From positions 124,001 to 188,000 of the forward strand of contig OY282377.1 of assembly GCA_958295785.1 (NCBI GenBank): DNA of 64,000 nucleotides. The letters run 5' to 3'. Below the pieces are notes generated by a model. It was not told the origin of the DNA. It searched no databases and was given only the letters and a program-made list of their open reading frames with translations. The first letter of the stretch is position 1; each line of letters starts with the position of its first letter. Both the position numbers and the translations under genes were made by a program. The stretch comes from an uncultured Latescibacterota bacterium. Lineage in GTDB: Bacteria; Latescibacterota; UBA2968. Positions 36,533 to 45,520 of the stretch are shown here, piece after piece.

Positions 36533-38047
36533 TCAATCTCTTTCTTTCATATAGCGGGCGATCAGGGCGATAACCAATGTGGCAAGCGATATCGCAACGA
36601 CCCCTGTGGCATACCCAACCAAGTCCGAACTGTCAATTATCGATTCAGAAGTTATTTTATCGCTGTCTATTCTGTAAAGTGCTGTATCATACCCGAAATT
36701 TTCCTTGTTAAGCAGGCTGTGGAAGCGATGGAACACATCCAAGTAATCGCGTATCTTAGATAGAAGTAGGGGAAACTGTGCGTCTATATATGCTAATTGA
36801 GTTTGCCGAATTTTCTCATTTGGAACGTTTTGCAAAGCTGTAAGGAGTGCCTGCTTGTGTGCAATCTCAAGATCTATAAATGCCAAATTTTCATTGTGCT
36901 CAAGTATCTGATCGTAAATTTTTTGTTTGTATTTCAAGTCCTCGCTTTGCTTAATGAGATCAGAAATCTTGTCCAAGAAATCTCCACTGGCTTGAATCAT
37001 GTCAGCAGGATTGTCAACGGCATTGTTATTTGAAAGAATATGGGTAGTTTGATTAGTATAGTGCTGCAGGGTTTTTTCTAAGAAACTGATTTGTACAGTT
37101 TCGTAATTTTTTTCTCGGTTAAGTCTATCAATCTCGTATTCATAATAGAGACTTACCTCTGCCACCTTATTGGTCGTGCCACTTGCTTGAACGGTAGCAG
37201 TTAGCAGGCGAAGATCGTAATTGTTGACATCCAAAAGCAATTTTTCGAGATCAGCCAGATAGTAGCCAGTTTCTGGTTCTACCACACGTTTACTAGAGGG
37301 GACCTTCTGCAACTCTGAGATGCTCTTTAAAAAGATCTGAATATTTGTCTGTAGCAAATCCAGGGCAATGATGTAATCCAGATTTTTGTAGGTTGATTGC
37401 TCAAACAGTGATTTGGAGATTACTGAGATATCTAATTCCAGAACACCGTGCTTGTTTATCATATTACTTGACCAGTGACGCGGCACACTCAGCATAATAT
37501 TTTTTAATTTTTCTTTTGTTATTTTACCCCATTTGGACTTAAAGAGCAACTTTGCTGATCGGTTTTGTATCTGGCTGATCTCGAGTTCCATCTCCTGATG
37601 CAATTTTCGTATTTCACTAGGTTGGAGATCTGCTTTCTCCAAAAGGATATCGTACTTCTTTTTTATTATCGCGTAAGTAGGTGAATGGGGTAAAACGCTA
37701 AAATTGCGGATAAAGTCCGATTGGGATATTTCCTCATCGGACAGACCGCTGGCTTCATATATCTGCCCCAGCAAGTTGGGGGCTATCAAGTCGGAGGTAT
37801 CGAACCGCATCCCATTGGGATAACGTCCCTCATCCACCCCCTGAAAGGTAAAATGGATGACATAGCTATGAGTAATCAGGGATGAAACTATGAATAGCTG
37901 GTAAACCCTAAAGCCCCAATAGCCTACCGTGACAATCAGCACCGAGAGCAGTACTGGTTTCCGCACCGCCCACACATCGTTTAAAAACTTACGCAGATCA
38001 AATACGTCATCTTGTTCACGACGATCTGACTGATCCACTTGATTCAT
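36533..38047 (-). CDS. Wzz/chain-length determinant-like protein
   Basis: 504 residues. One membrane segment at about 33-50 and another at about 478-498, with a long helical periplasmic part between them (many E/K/Q heptad-like stretches). This is the topology of Wzz/GNVR-type polysaccharide co-polymerases. There is no cytoplasmic kinase domain. Sequence is clearly more AT-rich than the genes 10-29 kb to the left. Wzz proteins set glycan chain length together with Wzy. The assignment rests on topology and context, as motifs are weak. Confidence 0.7.
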   Translation of the reverse strand: MNQVDQSDRREQDDVFDLRKFLNDVWAVRKPVLLSVLIVTVGYWGFRVYQLFIVSSLITHSYVIHFTFQGVDEGRYPNGMRFDTSDLIAPNLLGQIYEASGLSDEEISQSDFIRNFSVLPHSPTYAIIKKKYDILLEKADLQPSEIRKLHQEMELEISQIQNRSAKLLFKSKWGKITKEKLKNIMLSVPRHWSSNMINKHGVLELDISVISKSLFEQSTYKNLDYIIALDLLQTNIQIFLKSISELQKVPSSKRVVEPETGYYLADLEKLLLDVNNYDLRLLTATVQASGTTNKVAEVSLYYEYEIDRLNREKNYETVQISFLEKTLQHYTNQTTHILSNNNAVDNPADMIQASGDFLDKISDLIKQSEDLKYKQKIYDQILEHNENLAFIDLEIAHKQALLTALQNVPNEKIRQTQLAYIDAQFPLLLSKIRDYLDVFHRFHSLLNKENFGYDTALYRIDSDKITSESIIDSSDLVGYATGVVAISLATLVIALIARYMKERD

Positions 38048-38133
38048 AATTTTTCCTTTTCAGAAATGCGATGATTGATCCACGACTTGTTTTCGACAAC
38101 TTGACTGGGCCGCTCCCGATGCCCCTTTTCCAA

Positions 38134-39369
38134 CTACTGCGATACGGTTTTCAAGACCCCACGCAAGACCTGCGCGTACCGGGCAGCCAGTTCCGTACGT
38201 GAATAATGTGCTTCGACAAAACGCTTGCCGCGCCTTCCCAGTGTTTTCCCCAACTGGCGATTTTCGCACAGTTTCAGGATTGCATCTTTCATCATTTCGG
38301 GATTTTCCGGTTCTATACACAAACCGGCTTGCGCTCGTTCCACCAAAGCCTTTGCCTCCCCTCTGACACTGAGGATAATCGGCCGGGAGGCCGCCATAAT
38401 TTCGAATATCTTTGATGGCAGAACAGCGGAAAATAGAGCCTCATCCCGCAGCGGGACGAGCGAAACATCGGAAGCTTTGAGAAATAGCGGCACCATCTCG
38501 TGATCCTGTTGTCCCAAGAAAGTCACATTTTCCAAGCCTTCCACATCCCTGCGGCGCAATAGGTCGTCCCTTTCCGCGCCTTCGCCCACAAACAGAAAAT
38601 GTATATCCTCAAACTGTCTTAAAAGCACGGCGGTTGTCAATACGCTTTGTAGGGCGTGCGCCATCCCGTGTGTGCCAATGTAGGAAACGACGAACTTCCC
38701 GTCCAGACCATATTGCCTTCGCACAGATTTCGCATCGTGTTGTCTGAAAAATAAACCCGTATCAATGCCATTTGGAACGACCTCAATTTTGTTTCTCGGA
38801 ATCCCTCTTGCCGCCAAAATTTCCCGCGTTGACTCGGCCACTGCGACAATTAGAGAAGCCCTGACATAGAGAAAATGCGCGATTTTGCTCAACACCCCAA
38901 TGAGCCAAGGATTCTTGAGCGCACCGACTGCCACAATGGATTCGGGCCATAAATCGCGCACTTCAAAAACAAAAGGCCGCCGTTTGAGCCTGCTGATGAG
39001 ATAGCCCGCTATGGCGACAAAAAATTGGGGCGAAGTCGCAATGACGACTTGCGGATTGCACCTGATAAAAGGGGAAAAAAATACAGCGGATAGCATAAAG
39101 GAAATGTAGCTCAATGTTCTTTTTAAAAAGCCTTTGTTGGCCGTCGCATAAACATAAGTTCTCATTAAGCTAATACTTTTGACCTTTTCGCGCAAAATAA
39201 ATTTTCGGCGATAATACGGGGGCACAATGCCTGTGGGATGATGCGGGAATGCGGTTAAAACCGTAACATCGTGCCCGCTTTGCACCCACGCTTTGCACAA
39301 TTGATATGTGCGCGTGGCTGGCGCGCCCATTTCCGGGGGAAAATACTGTGATATAAACAGGATACGCAT
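38134..39369 (-). CDS. GT4-family glycosyltransferase (WbuB-like)
   Basis: 411 residues. Starts MRILFISQYFPPEMGAPATR, the WbuB subfamily signature, with VFEVRDLWPES in the acceptor half and GTHGMAHALQSVL, PSKIFEIMAASRPIIL in the donor half. WbuB-type enzymes add N-acetyl-amino sugars such as FucNAc to the lipid-linked intermediate. Starts four bases before the stop of the heparinase-like gene's end spacer, so the two are coupled. Confidence 0.85.
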   Translation of the reverse strand: MRILFISQYFPPEMGAPATRTYQLCKAWVQSGHDVTVLTAFPHHPTGIVPPYYRRKFILREKVKSISLMRTYVYATANKGFLKRTLSYISFMLSAVFFSPFIRCNPQVVIATSPQFFVAIAGYLISRLKRRPFVFEVRDLWPESIVAVGALKNPWLIGVLSKIAHFLYVRASLIVAVAESTREILAARGIPRNKIEVVPNGIDTGLFFRQHDAKSVRRQYGLDGKFVVSYIGTHGMAHALQSVLTTAVLLRQFEDIHFLFVGEGAERDDLLRRRDVEGLENVTFLGQQDHEMVPLFLKASDVSLVPLRDEALFSAVLPSKIFEIMAASRPIILSVRGEAKALVERAQAGLCIEPENPEMMKDAILKLCENRQLGKTLGRRGKRFVEAHYSRTELAARYAQVLRGVLKTVSQ

Positions 39370-39372
39370 GCG

Positions 39373-41049
39373 CTACAACAGCTCCATTTGAATCGTCCCT
39401 TTGAGATTTGCGACAAAACTCGAGAACGCCAGACATGGGTTGGGAAGCTCAATCCCAAACTCCGGGCAGTAGAAAGACTCATCCTCGGCAACGGTTTCCC
39501 ACCCCGACCAGGCGATTCGCGCACACCCGCTGGAAAAATATAACATACAGGTTTCGCTGCCAAGATCGTGGATTCGACATTCCGGGTGAAAGTGAAGCCG
39601 TGCTACTGACCGCAACGGACGCGCTGAATCTACCCTGTCGCGGACCTCGACCCTGCCGCGCTGTTGCCAGAGAAAGGCCCGCGTATGGACCGGTCGTCCC
39701 GGCAGATGTCGATACCCGTCGTGGCGCCCTGACAACTCAAAGCCATCTTCAAACGCCCGCCACTTGACATCTCGAGGGCGGCAGCGTCGCCCTACCCGAA
39801 ACGCCGCCCACACCTCCACTTGGTTTTCCCCTTCGATCTCCACGGTGTTGTGTGCGCGTGTTGAGCGGCAGTAGTCGCGCATTGGGCCGGCCTGATATGT
39901 GGAGACGCCGCTATCGACCACGACCCTCGCGCCTTGCAACGAAAGCTCGAATGAGAACACGTCGGCGTGCCCATGCCCGGGCTGATAATCCGGGCCAATG
40001 GCCCCCGCGTCGCAGATAATATAGTTCCCATCGCTGGTTCGGGCACTGTAGTAGCCACTTTCGGCGAGCGCGAAAGAACCGATACGCAACGATTCTACAC
40101 CGGCTTTTTTTATTAACACTTGCGGCCTTGGGTAAATGCCAAACGCACTGTCGTTGAACAACGTAATGCCGCCATCGGGATGGGTCATGGCGGAGAGCGA
40201 ACTCGCCAGAGGCTCGAGGTATGGCTGCACCCGTTCTTTCAGGATGCCATCCCCAGTCGCGTTGAGGAGAAGGAGATCGTAGAGCACCCGACATTGGTAC
40301 ATCGGCGAGCGTTCAAAGTGCCCGCCATCCGCGAGAATTTGCTCGGGCAATTCCCTGTCGAGAATCGCACAACCCGTCTCGAACCATGCCTCGGCAGCGG
40401 GATGCACAAAGCAACTTCCCACCAGTGCCAAGGCCACCGCGTTCTCCAACAGGTGGTTGCCCAACAAATGCCACTCCAGATTTCGTCGCAGATGCTCCGC
40501 CTGATCGCAGATACTCGCCCACAGCGTTTGGCAGAACTGCTCATCCATCTGCGTCTGTGCGCGGTAACGACCAAAGAAGATCGCACACCAATTGACGAGC
40601 CGAAGCGAGGTCGGATAGGCTTCCCAACCTACTTGCACCGTCCCTGACTCGTGGTTTGCGACCCAATCCTGAACGACCTCTCGCGCTTGCTCAAATTCCA
40701 ACGGCCACAAAAATTCGTGGTAGTGCAGATTGTAGAGCCACAGCCGCGGCAGATCCGTGCGATTCCAGTCCGGGGGAAAGCCAATCGTCTCCCGCCGGTT
40801 CAGGAACACAAGTGAGCCCGACAGGATGGCGTCCGAATCGTTGGCGGTGGTGCCCATAGGCGCGGGAAAGTCCACCTCTTGAGACCAGCGCAATCTCGGC
40901 ATCTGCCCCGCTTTGCCGCAATGTCTGTAACGCTTCCGCCTCAGCCGATAGAAGATCTGATATGCGAGTTGACAAGTTTGCAGATGCCGAATCGTTCTCA
41001 AAGAGCGCGTGAAGGACAAGAAACAATACCCTTCTTCGATAGGTGGCAA
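39373..41049 (-). CDS. Heparinase II/III-like polysaccharide lyase
   Basis: 558 residues. The helical toroid half includes WLYNLHYHEFLWPLEF and NHLLENAVALALVG. The beta-sheet half begins near 325 with the diagnostic GHGHADVFSF (358-367) and a catalytic-type Tyr/His setting. In polysaccharide loci such proteins cut or edit the polymer, probably in the periplasm, although no clear signal peptide is visible. The frame opens with TTG 41049. I see no strong Shine-Dalgarno, so the start is uncertain. Three bases separate it from the GT4 gene downstream. Confidence 0.8.
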   Translation of the reverse strand: MPPIEEGYCFLSFTRSLRTIRHLQTCQLAYQIFYRLRRKRYRHCGKAGQMPRLRWSQEVDFPAPMGTTANDSDAILSGSLVFLNRRETIGFPPDWNRTDLPRLWLYNLHYHEFLWPLEFEQAREVVQDWVANHESGTVQVGWEAYPTSLRLVNWCAIFFGRYRAQTQMDEQFCQTLWASICDQAEHLRRNLEWHLLGNHLLENAVALALVGSCFVHPAAEAWFETGCAILDRELPEQILADGGHFERSPMYQCRVLYDLLLLNATGDGILKERVQPYLEPLASSLSAMTHPDGGITLFNDSAFGIYPRPQVLIKKAGVESLRIGSFALAESGYYSARTSDGNYIICDAGAIGPDYQPGHGHADVFSFELSLQGARVVVDSGVSTYQAGPMRDYCRSTRAHNTVEIEGENQVEVWAAFRVGRRCRPRDVKWRAFEDGFELSGRHDGYRHLPGRPVHTRAFLWQQRGRVEVRDRVDSARPLRSVARLHFHPECRIHDLGSETCMLYFSSGCARIAWSGWETVAEDESFYCPEFGIELPNPCLAFSSFVANLKGTIQMELL

Positions 41050-41183
41050 AGCGTCAAGGGAAGCCTATAGCGCGATCGAGCACAAAGATGAATGCAGCCA
41101 GCTACCGCCATGCAGTCTCCGAACTTTAGGCCGGTGATTTTCGTCATTGTTCCCTCCTGCCGGAGGCATAGCAATAGTATCTA

Positions 41184-42245
41184 TTACCCTGTGTCAAGTT
41201 CTACGCAAAAGCATCGGGCATCGGCATTTTCGAGGGCCACACCTTGGAAGTACAGACCGTCCTCAACACCAGGGCCAAGTGGGAAGTGCAATGTCCCCGG
41301 TAGCAACTTCACCGGCCATCGATCCTTGTCAAAACTCACCACCCGCTCTAATGCGCCCTCATTGACCGTCCAGAGAGTAGCCGATTTTCCGTCCTGACTC
41401 GGACAAAGTTCCGCTGTTACGGCGAAGAACAAGTTTTCGCGCCACTTCACCGAATAATAGACGGGGCCATCAACCGCGCCTATTTCAGAACGCTGTCGCG
41501 TCGCATGGTCAATGCGGAACACCTTGTTCTGGGTAAATTCCGCATCCGTAGCGTACCAGATCGCATCGCGGGTGAACAGGACGCTCACCGCCCGCCAGCT
41601 TTCATCTCCCGAACCGATTGTCGTCAGCGTCTCAAAGTCATCATCCGTAACCAGAATGCGCGCCTCGTGACCCATATCACCCGTGAGACACCACAGGCGG
41701 CGGTCAACCAGATCGCGATAGATCCCATGAACATGGCGAATGGCCCCCGGCGAAAAGGTGTACACCACGCTGACGTCTCTATCGCCCGGAAGGTACCGAT
41801 AAATCCGCACCGGCCCGCGCTCGGCGTTGTCCAGATATTCTCCAAAGAAAACCTGCCCGTCTTCGGCGACTGCTCCGCGCAATACCCGGCACGGTCGGAC
41901 GAGTCCCTTTAGCCAGCGATAGGTGCCATCCCGAAACACCCCAACTTCCTTGGCGTAGGTGACAAAAATCGAACCGTCAGCCAAGGGCAAGACATTGTAG
42001 AACATCTGCCGCAACGCCCTTTGCACCAAACGCCTGCGAATGACGAGCGACTTCCACAATGGTTGAGAGATCGCGCCAACGCGGCGCATTGAACTGCGAC
42101 CTATCCCCTCGGACTCGTACAAGATGTTTCGCTTCGACAACAAGACGCGCTCGGGCGACAGCCATTCGATTGCAAAGCCGCGCAAGGACGACACCTCCCG
42201 CACGCGGTACAGAGACGACAAATTCGACTTGATCCCACCACTCAT
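41184..42245 (-). CDS. Probable beta-propeller protein of unknown function
   Basis: 353 residues from ATG 42245, whose ATGA overlaps the carbamoyltransferase stop. No domain was recognised by name. The protein has repeated blade-like stretches, such as GSIFVTYAKEVGVFRDGTYR, GQVFFGEYLDNAERGPVRIY, RLWCLTGDMGHEARILVTDD and AIWYATDAEFTQNKVFRID, about 45-50 residues apart, which points to a six-bladed propeller. Overlap with the carbamoyltransferase gene suggests a shared job, perhaps binding or turning over the modified glycan. Function is unknown. Confidence 0.6.
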   Translation of the reverse strand: MSGGIKSNLSSLYRVREVSSLRGFAIEWLSPERVLLSKRNILYESEGIGRSSMRRVGAISQPLWKSLVIRRRLVQRALRQMFYNVLPLADGSIFVTYAKEVGVFRDGTYRWLKGLVRPCRVLRGAVAEDGQVFFGEYLDNAERGPVRIYRYLPGDRDVSVVYTFSPGAIRHVHGIYRDLVDRRLWCLTGDMGHEARILVTDDDFETLTTIGSGDESWRAVSVLFTRDAIWYATDAEFTQNKVFRIDHATRQRSEIGAVDGPVYYSVKWRENLFFAVTAELCPSQDGKSATLWTVNEGALERVVSFDKDRWPVKLLPGTLHFPLGPGVEDGLYFQGVALENADARCFCVELDTG

Positions 42246-43978
42246 GAATCGTCCTTGCGACAAAAGAAGGGACCGAGTGCCAGCACATCCATCTTCGTGC
42301 GGATGAAGCAGTCAGCCGCCTCGGCCGGGTGCTCGACGATTGGCTCATTCTCGTTGAAACTCGTGTTGAGCACAACAGGGATACCCGTTCGCGTTTCAAA
42401 TGTCCGAATGAGATCGTAATAGAGAGGATTGTCTTCGCGTGACACGCTTTGAAGACGCCCCGTGTCATCTACGTGATTGACCGCGCACAGGCGTTCCCGC
42501 CACGGGGAGCGAATTTTATAGACGTGCAACATGAATGGGGATGGGTGCTCTCGTTCAAATATTTCGGATTGCCTTTCCGCGAGCACCGAAGGCGCGAACG
42601 GCCTGAATGCCTCGCGATGCTTGATTCGCGCATTGAGGGCGTCCTTCATGTCAGGCAGACCGGGATGTGCGAGGATAGAACGGTTCCCCAAGGCTCGAGG
42701 CCCCCACTCGCTGCGGCCCTGAAACCAACCCACGACACACCCGCGCTCGATCTCTTCAACTGTCTCGTTGAGAAGATCATCGCGGTTTAGCTTGCGATAG
42801 GCGATTCCTCTAGCCTTCAATACGCGCTTCATCGTCTCGTGCGAATACTCCGGCCCCAGAAATGCGTTGGACATCACCCACCGCCTGCCCTCTTTTTTTA
42901 TTGAATTGCTCACGTAGAGGGCTGCCCCAAGGGCGAGGCCATCGTCGCCTGCGGCCGGCTGAATCACTGTCTCCCTAAATGGGGTCTCGTCAAACAGCTT
43001 GCCATTTGCCACGCTGTTGAGCACGCAACCACCCGCGAGGCAAACGCGATCATTCGGCGCGTTGTGGTGGGCCAAGCGAAGCAGGTGCATATAGATATCC
43101 TCGAAACGCGCTTGTAGGCCACATGCGAGATTCTCGTCGCGCCGCGCGATCTCTGCACCGCGTCGCCGGGGAGCACCAAATCGCTTTACCATCTCGTCTG
43201 AATAGTGCCGAGCCAGCTTCATTGTGCCATCGTCGGCGATAGAGATTCCCTGATTGGAACCGAACGGAAGAAAGTATTTCGGGTTCAAACGCAGGCCACC
43301 GGAGGTCGTTTCGATCATATCTACGAACGTCTCCCGATACGCGTCCTCCCCCAAAGGTGCCAAGCCCATCACCTTGCCCTCGTCGCCGTAGCGATCATAA
43401 CCAATAAATTCGCATACCATCGTGTACAACGAGCCGAGCGACTGCGGCACGTAGATGCGGCGCTTGATTTGGATTTCGGCCCCCACGCATTCGGTCATCA
43501 AACAAGTGGCAAAATCGCCAGAACCATCTACTGTCAGCCCCGTCGCTTGCTCCCATGGCGAGATGAAATAGGCACTTGCCGTGTGGGCTATGTGATGTTC
43601 GACATTGTACTGCTCAAAGCGGAGTTGGTCCCGATTCGCGCCACAGTGATCTACTATCTGACTCTTGATGTCGTCTAGTGCTGATCGCGCTGACCGAAGC
43701 TTGGCGAAATTTAGGAGTTTACTGGGGTGTTGTGTAGCATATGCCAATTTTCGAACGCGATTGGCTGATTTGTCGCGACCTATGGCCACTGCGTCGATAT
43801 CCGAAAAGGTCAATCCCGCGTACTCGATACAGCGTTGAATGGAGAGCGCGGGAAAGCCAGCATAGTACTTCACTCTGTTGAGCCGCTCCTCTGCAATGGC
43901 GACTACGGGTTCGCCGTTGATGACCAAGGCGGTAGCCGCGCCCGCGTGGAATGCGTTGATTCCCAAAACGATGCTCAT
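42242..43978 (-). CDS. NodU/CmcH-type carbamoyltransferase
   Basis: 578 residues, full length. The N-terminal Kae1-like/ASKHA domain has GINAFHAGAATALV, EHHIAHTASAY and TVDGSGDFATC. The C-terminal YrdC-like domain includes WFQGRSEWGPRALGNRSILA, FRPFAPSVLAE and NTSFNENEPIVEHPAEA. These enzymes move a carbamoyl group from carbamoyl phosphate through carbamoyl-AMP to a hydroxyl, as on Nod factors and cephalosporins. In this locus it probably carbamoylates the surface glycan or its donor sugar. Translationally coupled to the propeller gene downstream. Confidence 0.9.
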   Translation of the reverse strand: MSIVLGINAFHAGAATALVINGEPVVAIAEERLNRVKYYAGFPALSIQRCIEYAGLTFSDIDAVAIGRDKSANRVRKLAYATQHPSKLLNFAKLRSARSALDDIKSQIVDHCGANRDQLRFEQYNVEHHIAHTASAYFISPWEQATGLTVDGSGDFATCLMTECVGAEIQIKRRIYVPQSLGSLYTMVCEFIGYDRYGDEGKVMGLAPLGEDAYRETFVDMIETTSGGLRLNPKYFLPFGSNQGISIADDGTMKLARHYSDEMVKRFGAPRRRGAEIARRDENLACGLQARFEDIYMHLLRLAHHNAPNDRVCLAGGCVLNSVANGKLFDETPFRETVIQPAAGDDGLALGAALYVSNSIKKEGRRWVMSNAFLGPEYSHETMKRVLKARGIAYRKLNRDDLLNETVEEIERGCVVGWFQGRSEWGPRALGNRSILAHPGLPDMKDALNARIKHREAFRPFAPSVLAERQSEIFEREHPSPFMLHVYKIRSPWRERLCAVNHVDDTGRLQSVSREDNPLYYDLIRTFETRTGIPVVLNTSFNENEPIVEHPAEAADCFIRTKMDVLALGPFFCRKDDS

Positions 43979-44018
43979 AAATGAACTCTGACAAACGGAT
44001 TATGCGACGTCAAAACCG

Positions 44019-45437
44019 CTACCCAATCGGCACAGGAGTTTTCATATAATCCGGCACTGGAACGGCGTAATTTTTCAGGATCGTCGGAGCGATCTCAAGC
44101 GTCGATACCTGCGGCCTCGATCTTTCTTTTTTGGGGAGTTTTGCCGACTTGGGATTATAGATGAGGAGCACACCGCTCGGTATATGGTAAGCGGTCGTGT
44201 TCGACTTGTCCTCAATAGGCGTATTTTCAAGTCCCATTGAGTCGAACGAAATTTCTCTGCCACCCATCCACACGGATTGCGATTTCTCGTAAAGATTTTC
44301 GTGTCCAAGCTTAACCACAAAAAAACATTTCTTCGCCTCTGCCCACTCCACAGGAGCACCGTCCACTAAAAGGGACCTCAGATTGTCCCTAAAAATTTTT
44401 GCCTTCGCCTCGCTCACAAAACAATTGTAGCGCGGGAGCATTGACGGCTTTGCCTCCCAATGGGATTTTTCTACCCCGAGTTGTGACATAAATTTATCGC
44501 GATCTTTAATGTAAAGTTGCGTCTCCAAAGGCTTTGCGATCGTCGCTTCCTGTCCCATGCTCGAACTTATCCACAAAACGTACTCGGGATTGCGATCTAC
44601 AAATTTGATGAGTGCTTTGAACATCGCGTCGAATTTCTTCATGACAAAATCAATTTCTTTCGAATAGGTGTTTACCCAATCGTCTGGAAATTCAAATTCA
44701 TCGTAATCTTTTGGAAAACAAGCTGCCCAATAACGATGCATTGACGACGCTATATGATTCGTAAAAAACGTCACAAATGCTGGTTTGGTTGACCTGAGTT
44801 GTTTCATAAAGATGTCGAACGCGAGCACCACTTGATACGTACGCCTGTGCGTTTTTTTCCACCCATCGGACCATTCGGAGATGAGGTGCTTGCCGACCTT
44901 TCCATACGTACTAACCTTTAGTCCCAAGTCCGGGCTCTTGGCAATTACATTCATCGCCGACTTCCATGGCACACGTCTCGAGACATTACGCGCTGATTCT
45001 CTGGCCATCTCGAGATTGAAAGCCTGAAAGGTTGACAGCATATCCGGAAAGCACTCGGACCCTGCAGCAAAAGTATCCGGAAAGTAAAACGTGTAGTTCT
45101 CGAGTGGTTCGGGTAGCGGATAGGTGTGCAGGCTGCCAAAGACCCCGCTCTTGATACCGTTTTGCGTCAAGATTTTCCAGAGCGGAGGATAAACTTTGTC
45201 GACCTCGGTCAAGTCCTGACCGAAATCGTGCAAGAAATGTTTTCCATCGATCACGCCGCGATGCACAGTTGGCCAAGTCTTCCACGGCGAGAGTGAAGAC
45301 ACATCTTCAGAATAACTCTCGTATTGATGCAACGAGGGCATGAGGCGTGCCAGTGTGGAATGGGGATTGATCTGGCAAAAATAGTCGATTACTCGGAATG
45401 GTACTTCGTTCAGTTCAAAGAGTATTATTTTATTCAT
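44019..45437 (-). CDS. Alkaline-phosphatase-superfamily hydrolase/transferase
   Basis: 472 residues. Starts MNKIILFELNEVPFRVIDYF. The nucleophile region is SPWKTWPTVHRG with T57 as likely nucleophile, as in the nucleotide pyrophosphatase/phosphodiesterase branch. Later segments (SSSMGQEA, HIPSGVLLIYNP, EIAPTIL) fit the metal-binding end. The start has AAGGAG eight bases before ATG. It may cleave or transfer a phosphate-linked group on the polysaccharide. No signal peptide visible. Forty bases separate it from the carbamoyltransferase. Confidence 0.7.
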   Translation of the reverse strand: MNKIILFELNEVPFRVIDYFCQINPHSTLARLMPSLHQYESYSEDVSSLSPWKTWPTVHRGVIDGKHFLHDFGQDLTEVDKVYPPLWKILTQNGIKSGVFGSLHTYPLPEPLENYTFYFPDTFAAGSECFPDMLSTFQAFNLEMARESARNVSRRVPWKSAMNVIAKSPDLGLKVSTYGKVGKHLISEWSDGWKKTHRRTYQVVLAFDIFMKQLRSTKPAFVTFFTNHIASSMHRYWAACFPKDYDEFEFPDDWVNTYSKEIDFVMKKFDAMFKALIKFVDRNPEYVLWISSSMGQEATIAKPLETQLYIKDRDKFMSQLGVEKSHWEAKPSMLPRYNCFVSEAKAKIFRDNLRSLLVDGAPVEWAEAKKCFFVVKLGHENLYEKSQSVWMGGREISFDSMGLENTPIEDKSNTTAYHIPSGVLLIYNPKSAKLPKKERSRPQVSTLEIAPTILKNYAVPVPDYMKTPVPIG

Positions 45438-45520
45438 GATGCATCTCCTTGACAGATTTCACAAAAATGATAAGGTAGATTTGAGTGTTGTCCCACGCAA
45501 CACGCATGCCATAACGCGAA

